The position numbers and the translations under genes were made by a program. The notes below the pieces were generated by a model, which saw only the letters and a program-made list of their open reading frames with translations, ran no database searches and had not been told where the DNA came from. This document shows, one piece after another, positions 25,703 through 36,893 of a stretch of 64,000 nt of DNA (positions are counted from its first letter, which is position 1; every line of letters begins with the position of its first letter). This stretch comes from Streptomyces sp. CC228A (lineage in GTDB: Bacteria; Actinomycetota; Actinomycetes; Streptomycetales; Streptomycetaceae), in NCBI RefSeq assembly GCF_021390935.1, contig NZ_JAJPUI010000003.1:248001-312000 (forward strand). Direction: 5' to 3'.

Positions 25703-26041
25703 GGCGGGTTGCGGTCCCTTCGGTGTGCCGTGGTGGCGCTTACGGAAGGGTGGACCGGCGGGCCCGCCGGAACTCATCGGCGCCCGCCAGATTTTTTTCG
25801 GCCGCCCCGGGCGGCGGGTCCCGCCGCGGCGTACGAGGAGTGCCGGCACGGGTCGTCCCACCACTCCCCCGGGCCCCCTGAGCAGCGGCCGCCCCGCCGC
25901 GGCGCAGCCGACCGCCGCACGCTTCTTCCGCTTCACCGCTTGTTGATGCACCGTCAATCCGGCACTCGTAAGTTCCCGCAGCGCGCGACCCCGTCGCCGA
26001 AGCGAGCGACGGGGCGGTCACGATTCCTCTGGAGTGATCTC
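25703..26041. other. Intergenic promoter region between VOC and PhoX genes
   Basis: 339 bp between divergent genes. The left part is GC-rich with no structure that I recognise. The right part (25940-26000) is relatively AT-rich and should hold the phoX-like promoter; TTGATG and TCGTAA lie 17 bases apart there, but the match to a vegetative promoter is weak. No convincing Pho box was found. Confidence 0.4.
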
Positions 26042-27199
26042 GTGGAACGTCGCAGCTTCCTGCGCGGAGCGGTCGCCGGTGGCACCGCCATGGCCTTCGG
26101 TTACACCCTGATGCAGGGCGCGGCCTACGCGGCCCCCGCCCAGCCCGGCACCGGCCCGTACGGCCCGCTCGGCGCGGCCGACGCCAACGGCATCCAGCTC
26201 CCCGCCGGCTTCACCAGCCGGGTCGTCGCCCGGTCCGGCCAGAAGGTCGCGGGCACCTCGTACACCTGGCACAGCGCCCCCGACGGCGGGGCCTGCTTCG
26301 CGGACGGCACCGGCTGGATCTACGTCTCCAACTCCGAGATCTCCAGCACGGGCGGCGCGGGCGCCGTCCGGTTCGACTCCTCGGGCAACATCACCGGCGC
26401 CTACCGGATCCTGTCGAACACCAACCGCAACTGCGCGGGCGGCAAGACGCCGTGGAACACCTGGCTGTCCTGCGAGGAGGTCACCACCGGCTACGTCTAC
26501 GAGACCGACCCGTGGGGCGTGAAGGCCGCGGTGCGGCGCCCCGCCATGGGCAGGTTCAACCACGAGGCGGCCGCCGCCGACCCGGTCCGGAAGGTGGTCT
26601 ACCTCACGGAGGACATGTCGGACGGCTGCTTCTACCGGTTCGTGCCGAACACCTGGGGCGACCTGTCCTCCGGCACCCTCCAGGTGCTCAAGGCGGGCTC
26701 GGCCACCTCCGGCAGCTTCACCTGGGCGACGGTGCCCGACCCGGACGGCTACCCCACCGCCACGCGCAAGCAGGTCTCGGGTGCGAAGAGGTTCAACGGC
26801 GGCGAGGGCTGCCACTACGCCAACGACACCGTCTGGTTCACGACCAAGGGCGACAACCGCGTCTGGCAGCTGAACGTCGCCGCCGGCACCTACGAGCTGG
26901 CGTACGACGACTCGCTGGTGAGCGGCACCGCCCCGCTGACCGGTGTGGACAACATCACCGGTGCGTCCTCGGGCGACCTGTACGTCGCCGAGGACGGCGG
27001 CAACATGGAGATCTGCGTGATCACGCCGGACGACGTGGTGGCGCCGTTCCTGCGGATCAACGGCCAGTCGAGCTCCGAGATCTGCGGGCCCGCCTTCTCG
27101 CCCGACGGCAAGCGGCTGTACTTCTCCAGCCAGCGCGGCACGAGCGGCAGCTCGTCCGGCGGCATCACCTACGAGGTGACGGGGCCGTTCCGGGCGTAG
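26042..27199 (+). CDS. Secreted PhoX-like (DUF839) alkaline phosphatase, Tat substrate
   Basis: A 385-residue protein with a twin-arginine signal (VERRSFLRGAVAGGTAMAFG, cleavage expected after AYA) and a PhoX-type beta-propeller. The family marker NCAGGKTPWNTWLSCEE is clear, as are FNHEAAAADP and FVPNT. PhoX enzymes are Ca/Fe-dependent phosphatases that release phosphate from organic esters outside the cell. The GTG at 26042 is chosen because GGAG lies about eight bases upstream and the Tat motif starts immediately. It is shorter than large PhoX proteins, so the exact activity is uncertain. Its 3' end overlaps the convergent ArsR-type gene by 31 bp. Confidence 0.85.
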   Translation: MERRSFLRGAVAGGTAMAFGYTLMQGAAYAAPAQPGTGPYGPLGAADANGIQLPAGFTSRVVARSGQKVAGTSYTWHSAPDGGACFADGTGWIYVSNSEISSTGGAGAVRFDSSGNITGAYRILSNTNRNCAGGKTPWNTWLSCEEVTTGYVYETDPWGVKAAVRRPAMGRFNHEAAAADPVRKVVYLTEDMSDGCFYRFVPNTWGDLSSGTLQVLKAGSATSGSFTWATVPDPDGYPTATRKQVSGAKRFNGGEGCHYANDTVWFTTKGDNRVWQLNVAAGTYELAYDDSLVSGTAPLTGVDNITGASSGDLYVAEDGGNMEICVITPDDVVAPFLRINGQSSSEICGPAFSPDGKRLYFSSQRGTSGSSSGGITYEVTGPFRA

Positions 27200-28206
27200 C
27201 CCCGCCTGCGGGGCCGCTCCCGCACCTCCGGCCGGGCGCCGCCGTGCAGCAGGGCGGCGCCCAACGGCGTCAGCGTGTGCAGCACGGAGCTTCCCTGGCG
27301 CAGCGTGACGACGAGCCCGGCGTCGCGCAGCACACCGGCGTGCTGGCTCGCCGAGGCCAGGGACACCCCTGCCCGGCGGGCCAGCTCGCTCGTCGTCCCG
27401 CCGTGCCCGATGGCCTTCAGGACCGCCGAGCGGGTGTGGCCCACCAGCCGGCCCAGCGACCCGTCCGGTTCCGCGTGCGCGGCCGGCGCGTCCGTGTGGG
27501 TCACCGGGTAGACGAGGACCGGCGGCAGCCCCGGGTCGCGGTACGTCACGGCGCTGCCGCGGCAGAAGTACGACGGCTGGAGCAGCAGCCCGCGCCCGTC
27601 GAGGTGCAGGTCCCGGTCGACCGGGTAGTCCGCCTCCAGGACGGGCGCCCGCCACCGCAGCATCGGCGGCAGCGACGCCAGCAGCTCCTCGGCGCCGCCG
27701 TCGAGGAGCGCCCGGCCGCGCACGGCGCGGTCCGCCTCCACCCGGGACTGGATGTACGTCCAGTACGGCTCGATGGCGGCCCGGTGGTAGCCGCGCAGGG
27801 CCCCGAGGAGGCGGCTGAAGGACTCCGGGCGGCCCTCGCCGAGCCCCGCCGTCCAGGACGGCAGCGGGGCCGCCGCGGGGCGCTCCGCGGCCAGCAGCTC
27901 CAGCTCGGCGCCCATCCGCTCCTGCGGTGTCGCCCGCAGCGCCTCCAGGGCCGGGTCGAGTCCGTGCAGGCCCTCCGGCGGCGTCAGGAAGTCGGGGAAA
28001 TAGCCCCGGGCCGGCACGAGCGCGCCCAGCAGCCGCGTTTCGCCGTTCAGCCGCGTGCGGGTTTGGGCCCGCCATTCCCCGTAGACCAGCGCGCCGCGGC
28101 GGTCCCGCAATCGGTGAAAGCTGAGAACCGTTTCCCACAGGACGTCGGGCCGGGCGGCCATCCGGACCCCGGCGAGATCCGCACCGGTGAAATGTATACG
28201 AAGCAC
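27169..28206 (-). CDS. ArsR-type winged-helix regulator with N-terminal DUF5937-like domain
   Basis: A 345-residue putative transcription factor. The N-terminal two thirds (starting LRIHFTGADLAGVRMAARPDVLWETVLS) match a domain common in Streptomyces next to a C-terminal helix-turn-helix. The HTH is at about residues 265-330 (SLGRLVGHTRSAVLKAIGHGGTTSELARRAGVSLASASQHAGVLRDAGLV, quoted here only as its span of key residues), typical of ArsR/SmtB folds but without the metal-binding cysteines. GTG 28206 is preferred because GGTGGGGG precedes it and homologues begin at this point. Target and ligand unknown. Its own promoter must lie in the long upstream region. Confidence 0.83.
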   Translation of the reverse strand: MLRIHFTGADLAGVRMAARPDVLWETVLSFHRLRDRRGALVYGEWRAQTRTRLNGETRLLGALVPARGYFPDFLTPPEGLHGLDPALEALRATPQERMGAELELLAAERPAAAPLPSWTAGLGEGRPESFSRLLGALRGYHRAAIEPYWTYIQSRVEADRAVRGRALLDGGAEELLASLPPMLRWRAPVLEADYPVDRDLHLDGRGLLLQPSYFCRGSAVTYRDPGLPPVLVYPVTHTDAPAAHAEPDGSLGRLVGHTRSAVLKAIGHGGTTSELARRAGVSLASASQHAGVLRDAGLVVTLRQGSSVLHTLTPLGAALLHGGARPEVRERPRRRGYARNGPVTS

Positions 28207-28522
28207 TGAACCCCCACCTGTTGCATCCGCAATCACCCCCCACCGATGAGTATGCATGCCATCACAGGTTGTTACCACGGCATTTCAGCCACACTTGAAA
28301 CCTATGGCCACGGGTGGCCCCGAACCGAAAAGCTGTACGCCGTCGGACAGGAAACCTTCAGGACCGAGGTGGCGTGTCGAAGACCGTGGGGGGCTTCTCA
28401 CGCCCGGCGGCGGGCCTGAAAGGTTGCGGCTCTCCTGTCTGGCAGGGGTAATGGGGCGCGGTCGGCGGGTGGGGATCCGGTGGCCGCGCTCCGCCCTGCG
28501 TTTGCGGGTACAAGGCGGAGAA

Positions 28523-28550
28523 TTGACGCGAAGTCACCGGCCCGTAAAAA
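28523..28550 (+). promoter_or_regulatory. Orphan promoter-like element
   Basis: TTGACG and TAAAAA separated by 16 bases, a good vegetative-type match in a GC-rich genome. No open reading frame follows on this strand, but a strong terminator hairpin begins about 75 bp downstream of the expected transcription start, so a transcript near 105 nt is possible. Confidence 0.45.
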
Positions 28551-28630
28551 GTCCGGACTTCAACTTGCGAGAATTCAACCGCCCGTAATTCACCCGGAAC
28601 CTCCATTCCACGCACCGGACGAAACAGTAC

Positions 28631-28663
28631 GGGGCGGACACCTCCGCACAAGGTGTCCGCCCC
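28631..28663. terminator. Strong hairpin in the ppdK-regulator intergenic region
   Basis: A perfect 12-bp GC-rich stem (28631-28642 with 28652-28663) and a 9-base loop. It could end leftward transcription from ppdK (360 bp away) or the possible short rightward transcript from the promoter-like element at 28523. Confidence 0.8.
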
Positions 28664-28669
28664 GTCTCG

Positions 28670-28835
28670 GTGTACCGGGGCCGCCGCCGATCGGTGAGGG
28701 TCGGGTGACAGACGGCGGCCCCGGCGGCCTGGGCAGGTTGCCGCCCGGTGACGCGGGCGGCGCGTGGTGGTGCGCCGGGACCGCCGCCGATCGGTACTGG
28801 TCGGAGACAGGCGGCGGCCCCGGCAGCCGGGGGCC
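28670..28835. repeat. Two imperfect repeats, each able to form a hairpin
   Basis: Two copies about 100 bp apart (about 28677-28722 and 28778-28823) share CCGCCGCCGATCGGT, then GGTCGG and GACAG, then CGGCGGCCCCGG. In each the CCGCCG and CGGCGG arms pair. On the minus strand they are downstream of ppdK and may act as serial terminators. Confidence 0.7.
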
Positions 28836-28854
28836 GGCCGTCCAGCGGGAGCGG

Positions 28855-28985
28855 ACGGCCGGGGAGGGCCGTACGAGACGGCCGGGTGTGGCGGCCGCCC
28901 TGTCGGGACGGCCGGGGGTGGCCGTACGGGACGGCCCGGATGGCGGCCGTAGGGGACGGCCGGGGTGGCTGTTCGGGAGGGACCG
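28855..28985. repeat. Degenerate tandem repeats just downstream of ppdK
   Basis: About four diverged copies of a roughly 27-bp unit containing GGCCGTA-N-GG-GACGGCC followed by GG-TGG. The inner GGCC/GGCC arms are inverted repeats. The spacing is too short and too irregular for CRISPR. Confidence 0.65.
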
Positions 28986-29024
28986 GCCGGCCGCCCGCGG
29001 GTGCGGGCGGCCGCCGGGCCCGCG

Positions 29025-31736
<2,712 letters not shown>

Positions 31737-32118
31737 GGGTCTCGACTCCTCGGAGACGCGGTGGCTGCCCTGACGGCGAGGAACATACCCAGATCGAAGG
31801 CGTCTGTGGAGGTACACCTACCCGTCATGGGGCCTTAACCACTCGTCCGCCAACAGATTGAAAGTTACGGCGACGTTGCGCCGTGAGCGCCCGAGGATTC
31901 ACCCCTTGAAGAGTGGATCTCACAGAAGAGCGAACATCCCGCTCACATGAGCGACTAGGAACCGTATGCGTTCACTTCTTGAACGCTCGAAGAGGTGGCA
32001 CTCAGTGCCATCCTTAGAGAAGTACAGCCGCCCTAAACACGCTCATCTGAGCGCAACCCCTATCAGAGGTGGCGAGAATCACGCCGCCGTCCGCCACCGG
32101 ATCCCACGATCCGGACGC
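31737..32118. promoter_or_regulatory. ppdK upstream region with repeated dyads
   Basis: Non-coding and less GC-rich than its surroundings. It holds two copies of the dyad CGCTCA-NN-TGAGCG exactly 100 bp apart (31940-31953 and 32040-32053), the inverted repeat GCGTTCA-N5-TGAACGC (31968-31986) and TGGCACT-C-AGTGCCA (31996-32010). Such clustering suggests a multi-site operator or a structured leader for ppdK, whose start is at 31736. No known regulator consensus was recognised. Confidence 0.5.
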
Positions 32119-32160
32119 GCGGAAGGGGCCCGCCGGAACGTCCCGGCGAGCCCCTTCCGC
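32119..32160 (-). terminator. Terminator hairpin after dusB
   Basis: GGAAGGGGC (32121-32129) pairs with GCCCCTTCC (32150-32158), with a further GC-rich inner stem. It begins seven bases beyond the dusB stop. Confidence 0.8.
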
Positions 32161-32166
32161 CCCTGG

Positions 32167-33312
32167 TCAGCCGCCCGAGGTGTCCAGTTCCGCGTCGGAA
32201 CCCACGGCCGCGCAGTCGTACGGGTCCTTCAGCCAGCCGTCCGGCAGGACGACGCGGTTGTTCCCCGAGGTCCGCCCCCGCGGGCCGTCCGCGCCGGCCG
32301 GCCAGGGCTGGTCCAGGTCTAGCCCGCTCAACTGAGCGCGCAGCTCGTCCAGGGACGAGGTGACCGCGAGCCGCTTGCGCATCTCGGAACCGACCGCGAA
32401 GCCCTTCAGGTACCAGGCCACGTGCTTGCGGAAGTCGATGACACCGCGCGACTCGTCACCGATCCACTCCCCCAGCAGCCGTGCGTGGCGCACCATGACG
32501 TCCGCGACCTCCCGCAGCGTCGGCGCGGCCGCCGCGCCGGTCCCCTCGAACGCCGCCACGAGGTCCCCGAAGAGCCAGGGCCTGCCCAGGCAGCCGCGCC
32601 CGACGACGACCCCGTCGCAGCCGGTCTGCCGCATCATGCGCAGGGCGTCCTGCGCCGACCAGATGTCGCCGTTGCCGAGCACGGGGATCTCGGGCACGTG
32701 CTCCTTGAGCCGCGCGATGGCGTCCCAGTCGGCCGTGCCGCCGTAGTGCTGGGCGGCGGTGCGCCCGTGCAGGGCGATCGCGGTCACGCCCTCCTCGACG
32801 GCGATCCGCCCGGCGTCGAGGTACGTGGTGTGGTCGTCGTCGATGCCCTTGCGCATCTTCATGGTGACCGGGAGGTCCCCGGCGTTGGAGACGGCCTCGT
32901 GCAGGATCGCCCGCAGCAGCGGCCGCTTGTACGGGAGGGCGGACCCGCCGCCCTTGCGGGTCACCTTCGGGACCGGGCAGCCGAAGTTCAGGTCGATGTG
33001 GTCCGCGAGGTCCTCATCGACGATCATGCGCACCGCCTTGCCGACGGTGACCGGATCCACCCCGTAGAGCTGGATCGAGCGCGGCGTCTCACTCGCGTCG
33101 AAGTGGATGAGCTGCATGGTCTTCTCGTTGCGCTCGACCAGCGCCCGGGTCGTGATCATCTCGCTCACGAACAGCCCCTTGCCGCCGCTGAACTCGCGGC
33201 AGAGCGTGCGGAACGGGGCGTTCGTGATGCCGGCCATGGGGGCGAGCACCACCGGCGGCTGCACGGTGTGCGGACCGATCGACAAGGGAGCGAAGGGGCT
33301 GAACGCGGTCAT
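32167..33312 (-). CDS. dusB: tRNA-dihydrouridine synthase
   Basis: A 381-residue FMN enzyme that reduces uridines in tRNA D-loops. Family marks are VLAPMAGITNAPFRTLCREF at the start, IDLNFGCPVPKVTRKGGGSAL with the catalytic Cys, ALHGRTAAQHYGGTADW with the FMN-site residues, and NGDIWSAQDAL followed by GVVVGRGCLGRPWLF. The C-terminal tail after residue 330 is a typical actinobacterial addition. ATG at 33312, with GGGG close upstream. No operon partners; a hairpin follows the stop. Confidence 0.95.
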   Translation of the reverse strand: MTAFSPFAPLSIGPHTVQPPVVLAPMAGITNAPFRTLCREFSGGKGLFVSEMITTRALVERNEKTMQLIHFDASETPRSIQLYGVDPVTVGKAVRMIVDEDLADHIDLNFGCPVPKVTRKGGGSALPYKRPLLRAILHEAVSNAGDLPVTMKMRKGIDDDHTTYLDAGRIAVEEGVTAIALHGRTAAQHYGGTADWDAIARLKEHVPEIPVLGNGDIWSAQDALRMMRQTGCDGVVVGRGCLGRPWLFGDLVAAFEGTGAAAAPTLREVADVMVRHARLLGEWIGDESRGVIDFRKHVAWYLKGFAVGSEMRKRLAVTSSLDELRAQLSGLDLDQPWPAGADGPRGRTSGNNRVVLPDGWLKDPYDCAAVGSDAELDTSGG

Positions 33313-33725
33313 TGCCCCATTGTCGCGTATCCCCGGCGGAGCCCGGCGGCCGGTGGAGGACAGCGCGGAGCCGCGGGCGGTACGCGGCAGACACGGCGGG
33401 GCGGACCCGCGGCGGGGCGGGCGGCGCGCAGGGCGTACCAGGCGGGCGGCAGCGGGCATCAGGCAGTCCGCAGGTGGTCCACACGCACCGGGCAGGCCGG
33501 GCCGGCCATGGGCATGGGTACGGCGGGCGGCACCGGCAAGGCCGGCGACGGGCCGCACCGGGCAGGCAGCCCGTCCCACACGCACCAGGCCGCGGGCATC
33601 AGGCAGTCCGTCCGTGGCCCGCGCTCCGGGCAGCAAGCGGGCCGCCGGGCACCGGGCCGCGGTCGGCGGGTGGTCGCGTGCATGGCCGCGGGCTCGGAGT
33701 GCCGCCGTGGCGCCGGGAACGCCGC
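33313..33725. other. GC-rich intergenic region with a direct repeat
   Basis: No coding capacity that I can support. A 19-bp direct repeat, GCGGGCATCAGGCAGTCCG, occurs near 33453 and near 33591, and several CACCGGGCAGGC-like and GGGCATGGGT-like segments recur between them, suggesting local duplication. Confidence 0.5.
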
Positions 33726-33758
33726 GAGGGGCGGGGACCGCCGCGGTCCCCGCCCCTC
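33726..33758 (-). terminator. Terminator hairpin after the small DUF6243-like gene
   Basis: A perfect 14-bp GC stem (33726-33739 with 33745-33758) and a 5-base loop, 25 bases beyond the stop of the small leftward gene. Confidence 0.85.
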
Positions 33759-33783
33759 GCCCTGCCGCCGGCGCGGCCGCGCG

Positions 33784-33951
33784 TCAGTCCTGCGCCGCGC
33801 GCTCGCGCATCTTCCTCAGCAGTTCCTGCCGCTGTTCGTCAGCGGCCCTGCGGTCCGCGGCGGACGCGGTGCCGCCGTCCTGCCGCTGCGCGCGGGACAG
33901 CTTCTTGCGCTGCCCGCCCACGCCGAGCAGGTTGTTGCGGTTCTTGGCCAT
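33784..33951 (-). CDS. Small conserved Streptomyces protein (DUF6243-like)
   Basis: A 55-residue basic protein: MAKNRNNLLGVGGQRKKLSR at the start, then an Ala/Asp/Arg-rich, probably helical tail. The NNLLGVGGQRKKLSRAQ motif is that of small proteins widespread in Streptomyces, which I recall as DUF6243. Function unknown. ATG 33951 has GAAGGGAG upstream. It lies between dusB and glyS as a single-gene unit with its own strong terminator. Confidence 0.75.
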   Translation of the reverse strand: MAKNRNNLLGVGGQRKKLSRAQRQDGGTASAADRRAADEQRQELLRKMRERAAQD

Positions 33952-34151
33952 GGCGGGGTCTCCCTTCGGGGTGAGAAGTGGTCCTGGACACATCAGGTGG
34001 GGCGTCACGGGCTCAGGCGGCCCGGCGCACTCTCACTCGTAGATCGGGAGGAAGGAGTACACGCGCCGCACGCTACCGGTGCAGCGACCGGCAGGCATCC
34101 GTTTTTCCGGTCCTGCGGAACCGGGCGTCCCCGCGGGACCGGCATACGGCG

Positions 34152-34185
34152 AGGCCCCCGGTTCCGCTTCCTGAACCGGGGGCCT
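34152..34185. terminator. Terminator hairpin of glyS
   Basis: A perfect 13-bp stem, AGGCCCCCGGTTC with GAACCGGGGGCCT, around an 8-base loop, 21 bases after the glyS stop. Confidence 0.9.
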
Positions 34186-34206
34186 GAGCCGTACGCCTGC
34201 GGCGCG

Positions 34207-35589
34207 TCAGCAGCCGATCAGGCGGGAGGCGAGGTAGCCCTCGACCTGGTCGAGGGAGACGCGCTCCTGCTTCATGGAGTCACGCTCGCGGACGGTGACC
34301 GCGTTGTCCTCCAGGGTGTCGAAGTCGACGGTCACGCAGAACGGCGTGCCGATCTCGTCCTGGCGGCGGTAGCGGCGGCCGATGGCGCCCGCGTCGTCGA
34401 AGTCGATGTTCCAGTGCTTGCGCAGGTCGGCGGCGAGGCCCTTGGCCTTCGGGGACAGCTCCGGGTTGCGGGACAGCGGCAGGACCGCGACCTTCACCGG
34501 CGACAGGCGCGGGTCGAGCCGCAGCGAGGTGCGCTTCTCCAGCTTGCCCTTGGCGTTGGGCGCCTCGTCCTCGACGTACGCGTCCAGCAGGAAGGCCAGC
34601 ATGGCGCGGCCGACACCGGCGGCCGGCTCGATCACGTAGGGGGTCCAGCGCTCGCCGGCCTCCTGGTCGAAGTACGACAGGTCCTGGCCGGAGGCGCGGG
34701 AGTGCGCGTTCAGGTCGTAGTCGGTGCGGTTGGCGACACCCTCCAGCTCGCCCCACTCGCTGCCGCCGAACCGGAAGCGGTACTCGATGTCGGCGGTGCG
34801 CTTCGAGTAGTGGGAGAGCTTCTCCTTCGGGTGCTCGTACCAGCGCATGTTCTCCTCACGGAGACCCAGGCCCGTGTACCAGTTCCAGCGCTGCTCCATC
34901 CAGTACTCGTGCCACTGCTCGTCCTCGCCCGGCTTGACGAAGAACTCCATCTCCATCTGCTCGAACTCGCGGGTGCGGAAGATGAAGTTGCCCGGAGTGA
35001 TCTCGTTCCGGAAGGACTTGCCCGTCTGCGCGATGCCGAACGGCGGCTTCTTGCGCGACGTCTGCTGCACCTGGGCGAAGTTGGTGAAGATGCCCTGCGC
35101 GGTCTCCGGGCGCAGGTAGGCGACGGAGCCGGAGTCCTGGGTGGGGCCGAGGTGGGTGGAGAGGAGGCCGGAGAACTGCTTGGGCTCGGTGAACATGCCC
35201 TTGTTGCCACAGTTCGGGCAGTTCAGGTCGGCGAGGCCGTTCTCGGGCAGGCGGCCGTGCTTCTCCTCGTACGCCTCCTCCAGGTGGTCCGCGCGGAAGC
35301 GCTTGTGGCAGGAGGTGCATTCGGTGAGCGGGTCGGTGAAGGTGGCGACGTGACCGGACGCCTCCCACACCTCGGAGGCCAGGATCACCGACGAGTCGAT
35401 GCCGACGACGTCCTCGCGGGACGTGACCATGTAGCGCCACCACTGGCGCTTGATGTTCTCCTTCAGCTCGACGCCGAGCGGCCCGTAGTCCCAGGCGGCA
35501 CGCTGACCGCCGTAGATCTCGCTGCAGGGGTAGACGAAGCCACGGCGCTTGCTGAGGCTGACGATGGTGTCGATCTTGTCGGCGGCCAC
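34207..35589 (-). CDS. glyS: Glycyl-tRNA synthetase
   Basis: A 460-residue class II single-chain GlyRS that charges tRNA-Gly. Motif-type signatures are visible: [16 protein letters not shown], a zinc-binding insertion (CTSCHKRF ... CPNCGNKG), [13 protein letters not shown] (motif 2 region), [20 protein letters not shown] and the C-terminal anticodon-binding domain from about residue 345. The length equals that of other Streptomyces GlyRS. GTG 35589 is chosen because the conserved [15 protein letters not shown] follows closely and AGAGAG lies upstream; the open frame extends further without conserved sequence. It is divergent from znuA. Confidence 0.97.
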   Translation of the reverse strand: MAADKIDTIVSLSKRRGFVYPCSEIYGGQRAAWDYGPLGVELKENIKRQWWRYMVTSREDVVGIDSSVILASEVWEASGHVATFTDPLTECTSCHKRFRADHLEEAYEEKHGRLPENGLADLNCPNCGNKGMFTEPKQFSGLLSTHLGPTQDSGSVAYLRPETAQGIFTNFAQVQQTSRKKPPFGIAQTGKSFRNEITPGNFIFRTREFEQMEMEFFVKPGEDEQWHEYWMEQRWNWYTGLGLREENMRWYEHPKEKLSHYSKRTADIEYRFRFGGSEWGELEGVANRTDYDLNAHSRASGQDLSYFDQEAGERWTPYVIEPAAGVGRAMLAFLLDAYVEDEAPNAKGKLEKRTSLRLDPRLSPVKVAVLPLSRNPELSPKAKGLAADLRKHWNIDFDDAGAIGRRYRRQDEIGTPFCVTVDFDTLEDNAVTVRERDSMKQERVSLDQVEGYLASRLIGC

Positions 35590-35717
35590 GGTGCTCTCTT
35601 CATTACGACGACGACGAAGCGAATGCCTCACATTAGCGGCGCGTACGGCCCCGGGATCAAATCGGTGGGTGGTGCGGGCCACTTGACCCGTTTGTTGACA
35701 ATCGTTTCCAGCAAAGT

Positions 35718-35732
35718 TGAAAATGAGTGTCA
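35718..35732 (+). promoter_or_regulatory. Zur box at znuA
   Basis: TGAAAATGAGTGTCA, differing at two positions from the Streptomyces Zur consensus TGAAAATGATTTTCA as I recall it. It overlaps the znuA start codon region, where bound Zur-Zn would block transcription or elongation. The regulator itself (zur) is the last gene of this cluster. Confidence 0.75.
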
Positions 35733-36862
35733 TGAACGTACGACGCTCCATATCCGCCGCCACCGCCACCGGGGCCGCCGCCCTCGCCCTGGTCACGCTC
35801 TCCGCCTGCAGCGGCTCCTCCGCCGCGGGCGAGCAGAACAAGGACGGCAAACTGGACGTCGTCACGTCCTTCTACCCGATGCGGTTCCTGGCCGAGCAGG
35901 TCGGCGGCGAGCACGTCGCGGTCAGCACGCTCACCGAGCCGGGCACCGACCCCCACGACCAGACGATCACCGCCCGCCAGCGGGTCGAGCTGGAGAGCGC
36001 CGGCTACGTGCTGCACCTCACGGGGGTCCAGCCCGCCGTCGACGACGCGATCAAGGAAGCGGGCGTCAAGCACACCGTGGACGCCGCCACCCTCACCGAG
36101 CTGCACGTGCACGGCACCGGGGGCGACGGCCACGACCACGGCGGCTCCCACTCCGACGAGCACAAGGGCGAGGCCGAGGGGCACGGCCACGAGGGCGAGG
36201 CGCACAGCGAGCACGGCCACGAGGGCGAGGCCCACTCCGACGGGCACGCGGCCGAGGCCGACGGACACGGCCACGAGGCCGAGGGCCACTCCGACGAGCA
36301 CAAGGGCGAGGCCGAGGGGCACAGCCACGAGACCGAGGCCGGCACCGACCCGCACATCTGGCTGGACCCGCTGAAGTACGCCGAGGTCGCCGAAGGCGTC
36401 GGCGAGACCCTCGGCAAGGCCGACCCCGACCACGCGGCCGACTACAAGAAGAACGCCGACGCCCTGGTGAAGAAGCTGAAGGCGCTCGACGCGACGTTCA
36501 CCGCCGGGCTGAAGAACACCGACACCAAGACCTTCATCACCACCCACTCCGCCTTCGGGTACCTCGCGGAGCGCTACGGCCTGAAGCAGGAGGGCATCGC
36601 CGGGCTCGACCCCGAGTCCGAGCCGACCCCGGCCCGCATCAAGGAGCTCCAGGAGGTCGCCAAGCGCGACAAGGTGACCACCGTCTTCTTCGAGACGCTC
36701 GCCAGCGACAAGACGGCCAAGACCCTCGCCAAGGACACCGGGCTGAAGACGGACGTCCTCGACCCCCTGGAGGGAATCACCGAGAAGTCCAAGGGCGCTG
36801 ACTACTTCGAGGTCATGGAAGCCAACCTCGCCGCGCTGCAGAAGGCGCTCGGCGCGAAGTGA
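35732..36862 (+). CDS. znuA: Zinc ABC transporter substrate-binding lipoprotein
   Basis: A 376-residue metal-binding lipoprotein. Signal peptide with lipobox LSAC (Cys near residue 27), then the cluster A-1 fold: [27 protein letters not shown] (first His ligand), [11 protein letters not shown] (second) and [15 protein letters not shown] (third His). Between them, about residues 125-207, lies a very long His/Glu/Gly-rich loop with repeats of [12 protein letters not shown] and [10 protein letters not shown], thought to gather zinc in such proteins. ATG 35732 gives a standard signal peptide; TTG 35717 and ATG 35723 are possible. First gene of znuA-znuC-znuB, with a Zur box at the start. Confidence 0.93.
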   Translation: MNVRRSISAATATGAAALALVTLSACSGSSAAGEQNKDGKLDVVTSFYPMRFLAEQVGGEHVAVSTLTEPGTDPHDQTITARQRVELESAGYVLHLTGVQPAVDDAIKEAGVKHTVDAATLTELHVHGTGGDGHDHGGSHSDEHKGEAEGHGHEGEAHSEHGHEGEAHSDGHAAEADGHGHEAEGHSDEHKGEAEGHSHETEAGTDPHIWLDPLKYAEVAEGVGETLGKADPDHAADYKKNADALVKKLKALDATFTAGLKNTDTKTFITTHSAFGYLAERYGLKQEGIAGLDPESEPTPARIKELQEVAKRDKVTTVFFETLASDKTAKTLAKDTGLKTDVLDPLEGITEKSKGADYFEVMEANLAALQKALGAK

Positions 36863-36893
36863 CGCGCTCCCCCGGCAACCCCCTGGAGGCACG

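Larger units (their letters stand above)
28207..29024. other. 818-bp intergenic region with promoter-like, terminator and repeat elements
   Basis: There is no protein gene here that I can support. The left third is comparatively AT-rich and carries the regulator promoter. Then come a rightward promoter-like pair (TTGACG 28523-28528, TAAAAA 28545-28550), a strong hairpin (28631-28663), two similar hairpin-forming repeats (about 28670-28735 and 28770-28835) and a run of GGCCGTA-type repeats (28855-28985) just after the ppdK stop. Confidence 0.6.

Noticed and set aside
25900..26000. Pho box upstream of the PhoX-like gene
   Set aside because: CTTCTTC, CTTCACC and CTTGTTG occur but are spaced 8-9 bases apart, not the 11-base direct-repeat period of PhoP sites.
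26018..28243. 741-codon minus-strand frame across the PhoX-like and regulator genes
   Set aside because: Composite shadow of two convergent real genes, no domain content.
28855..28985. CRISPR array
   Set aside because: Units are degenerate, about 27 bp without unique spacers, and no cas genes are present.
31968..31986. LexA (SOS) box
   Set aside because: GTTC-N-GAAC is in the inverse order to the actinobacterial GAAC-N4-GTTC site and the spacer is wrong.
35590..35717. T-box or other riboswitch upstream of glyS
   Set aside because: No T-box sequence or specifier-loop-like structure was seen in the short leader.
32422..36801. Very long open frame on the plus strand
   Set aside because: It runs antisense through dusB, the small gene and glyS and then through znuA in the wrong frame; its translation is low-complexity Arg/Gly/Val-rich, as expected of shadow frames in GC-rich DNA.
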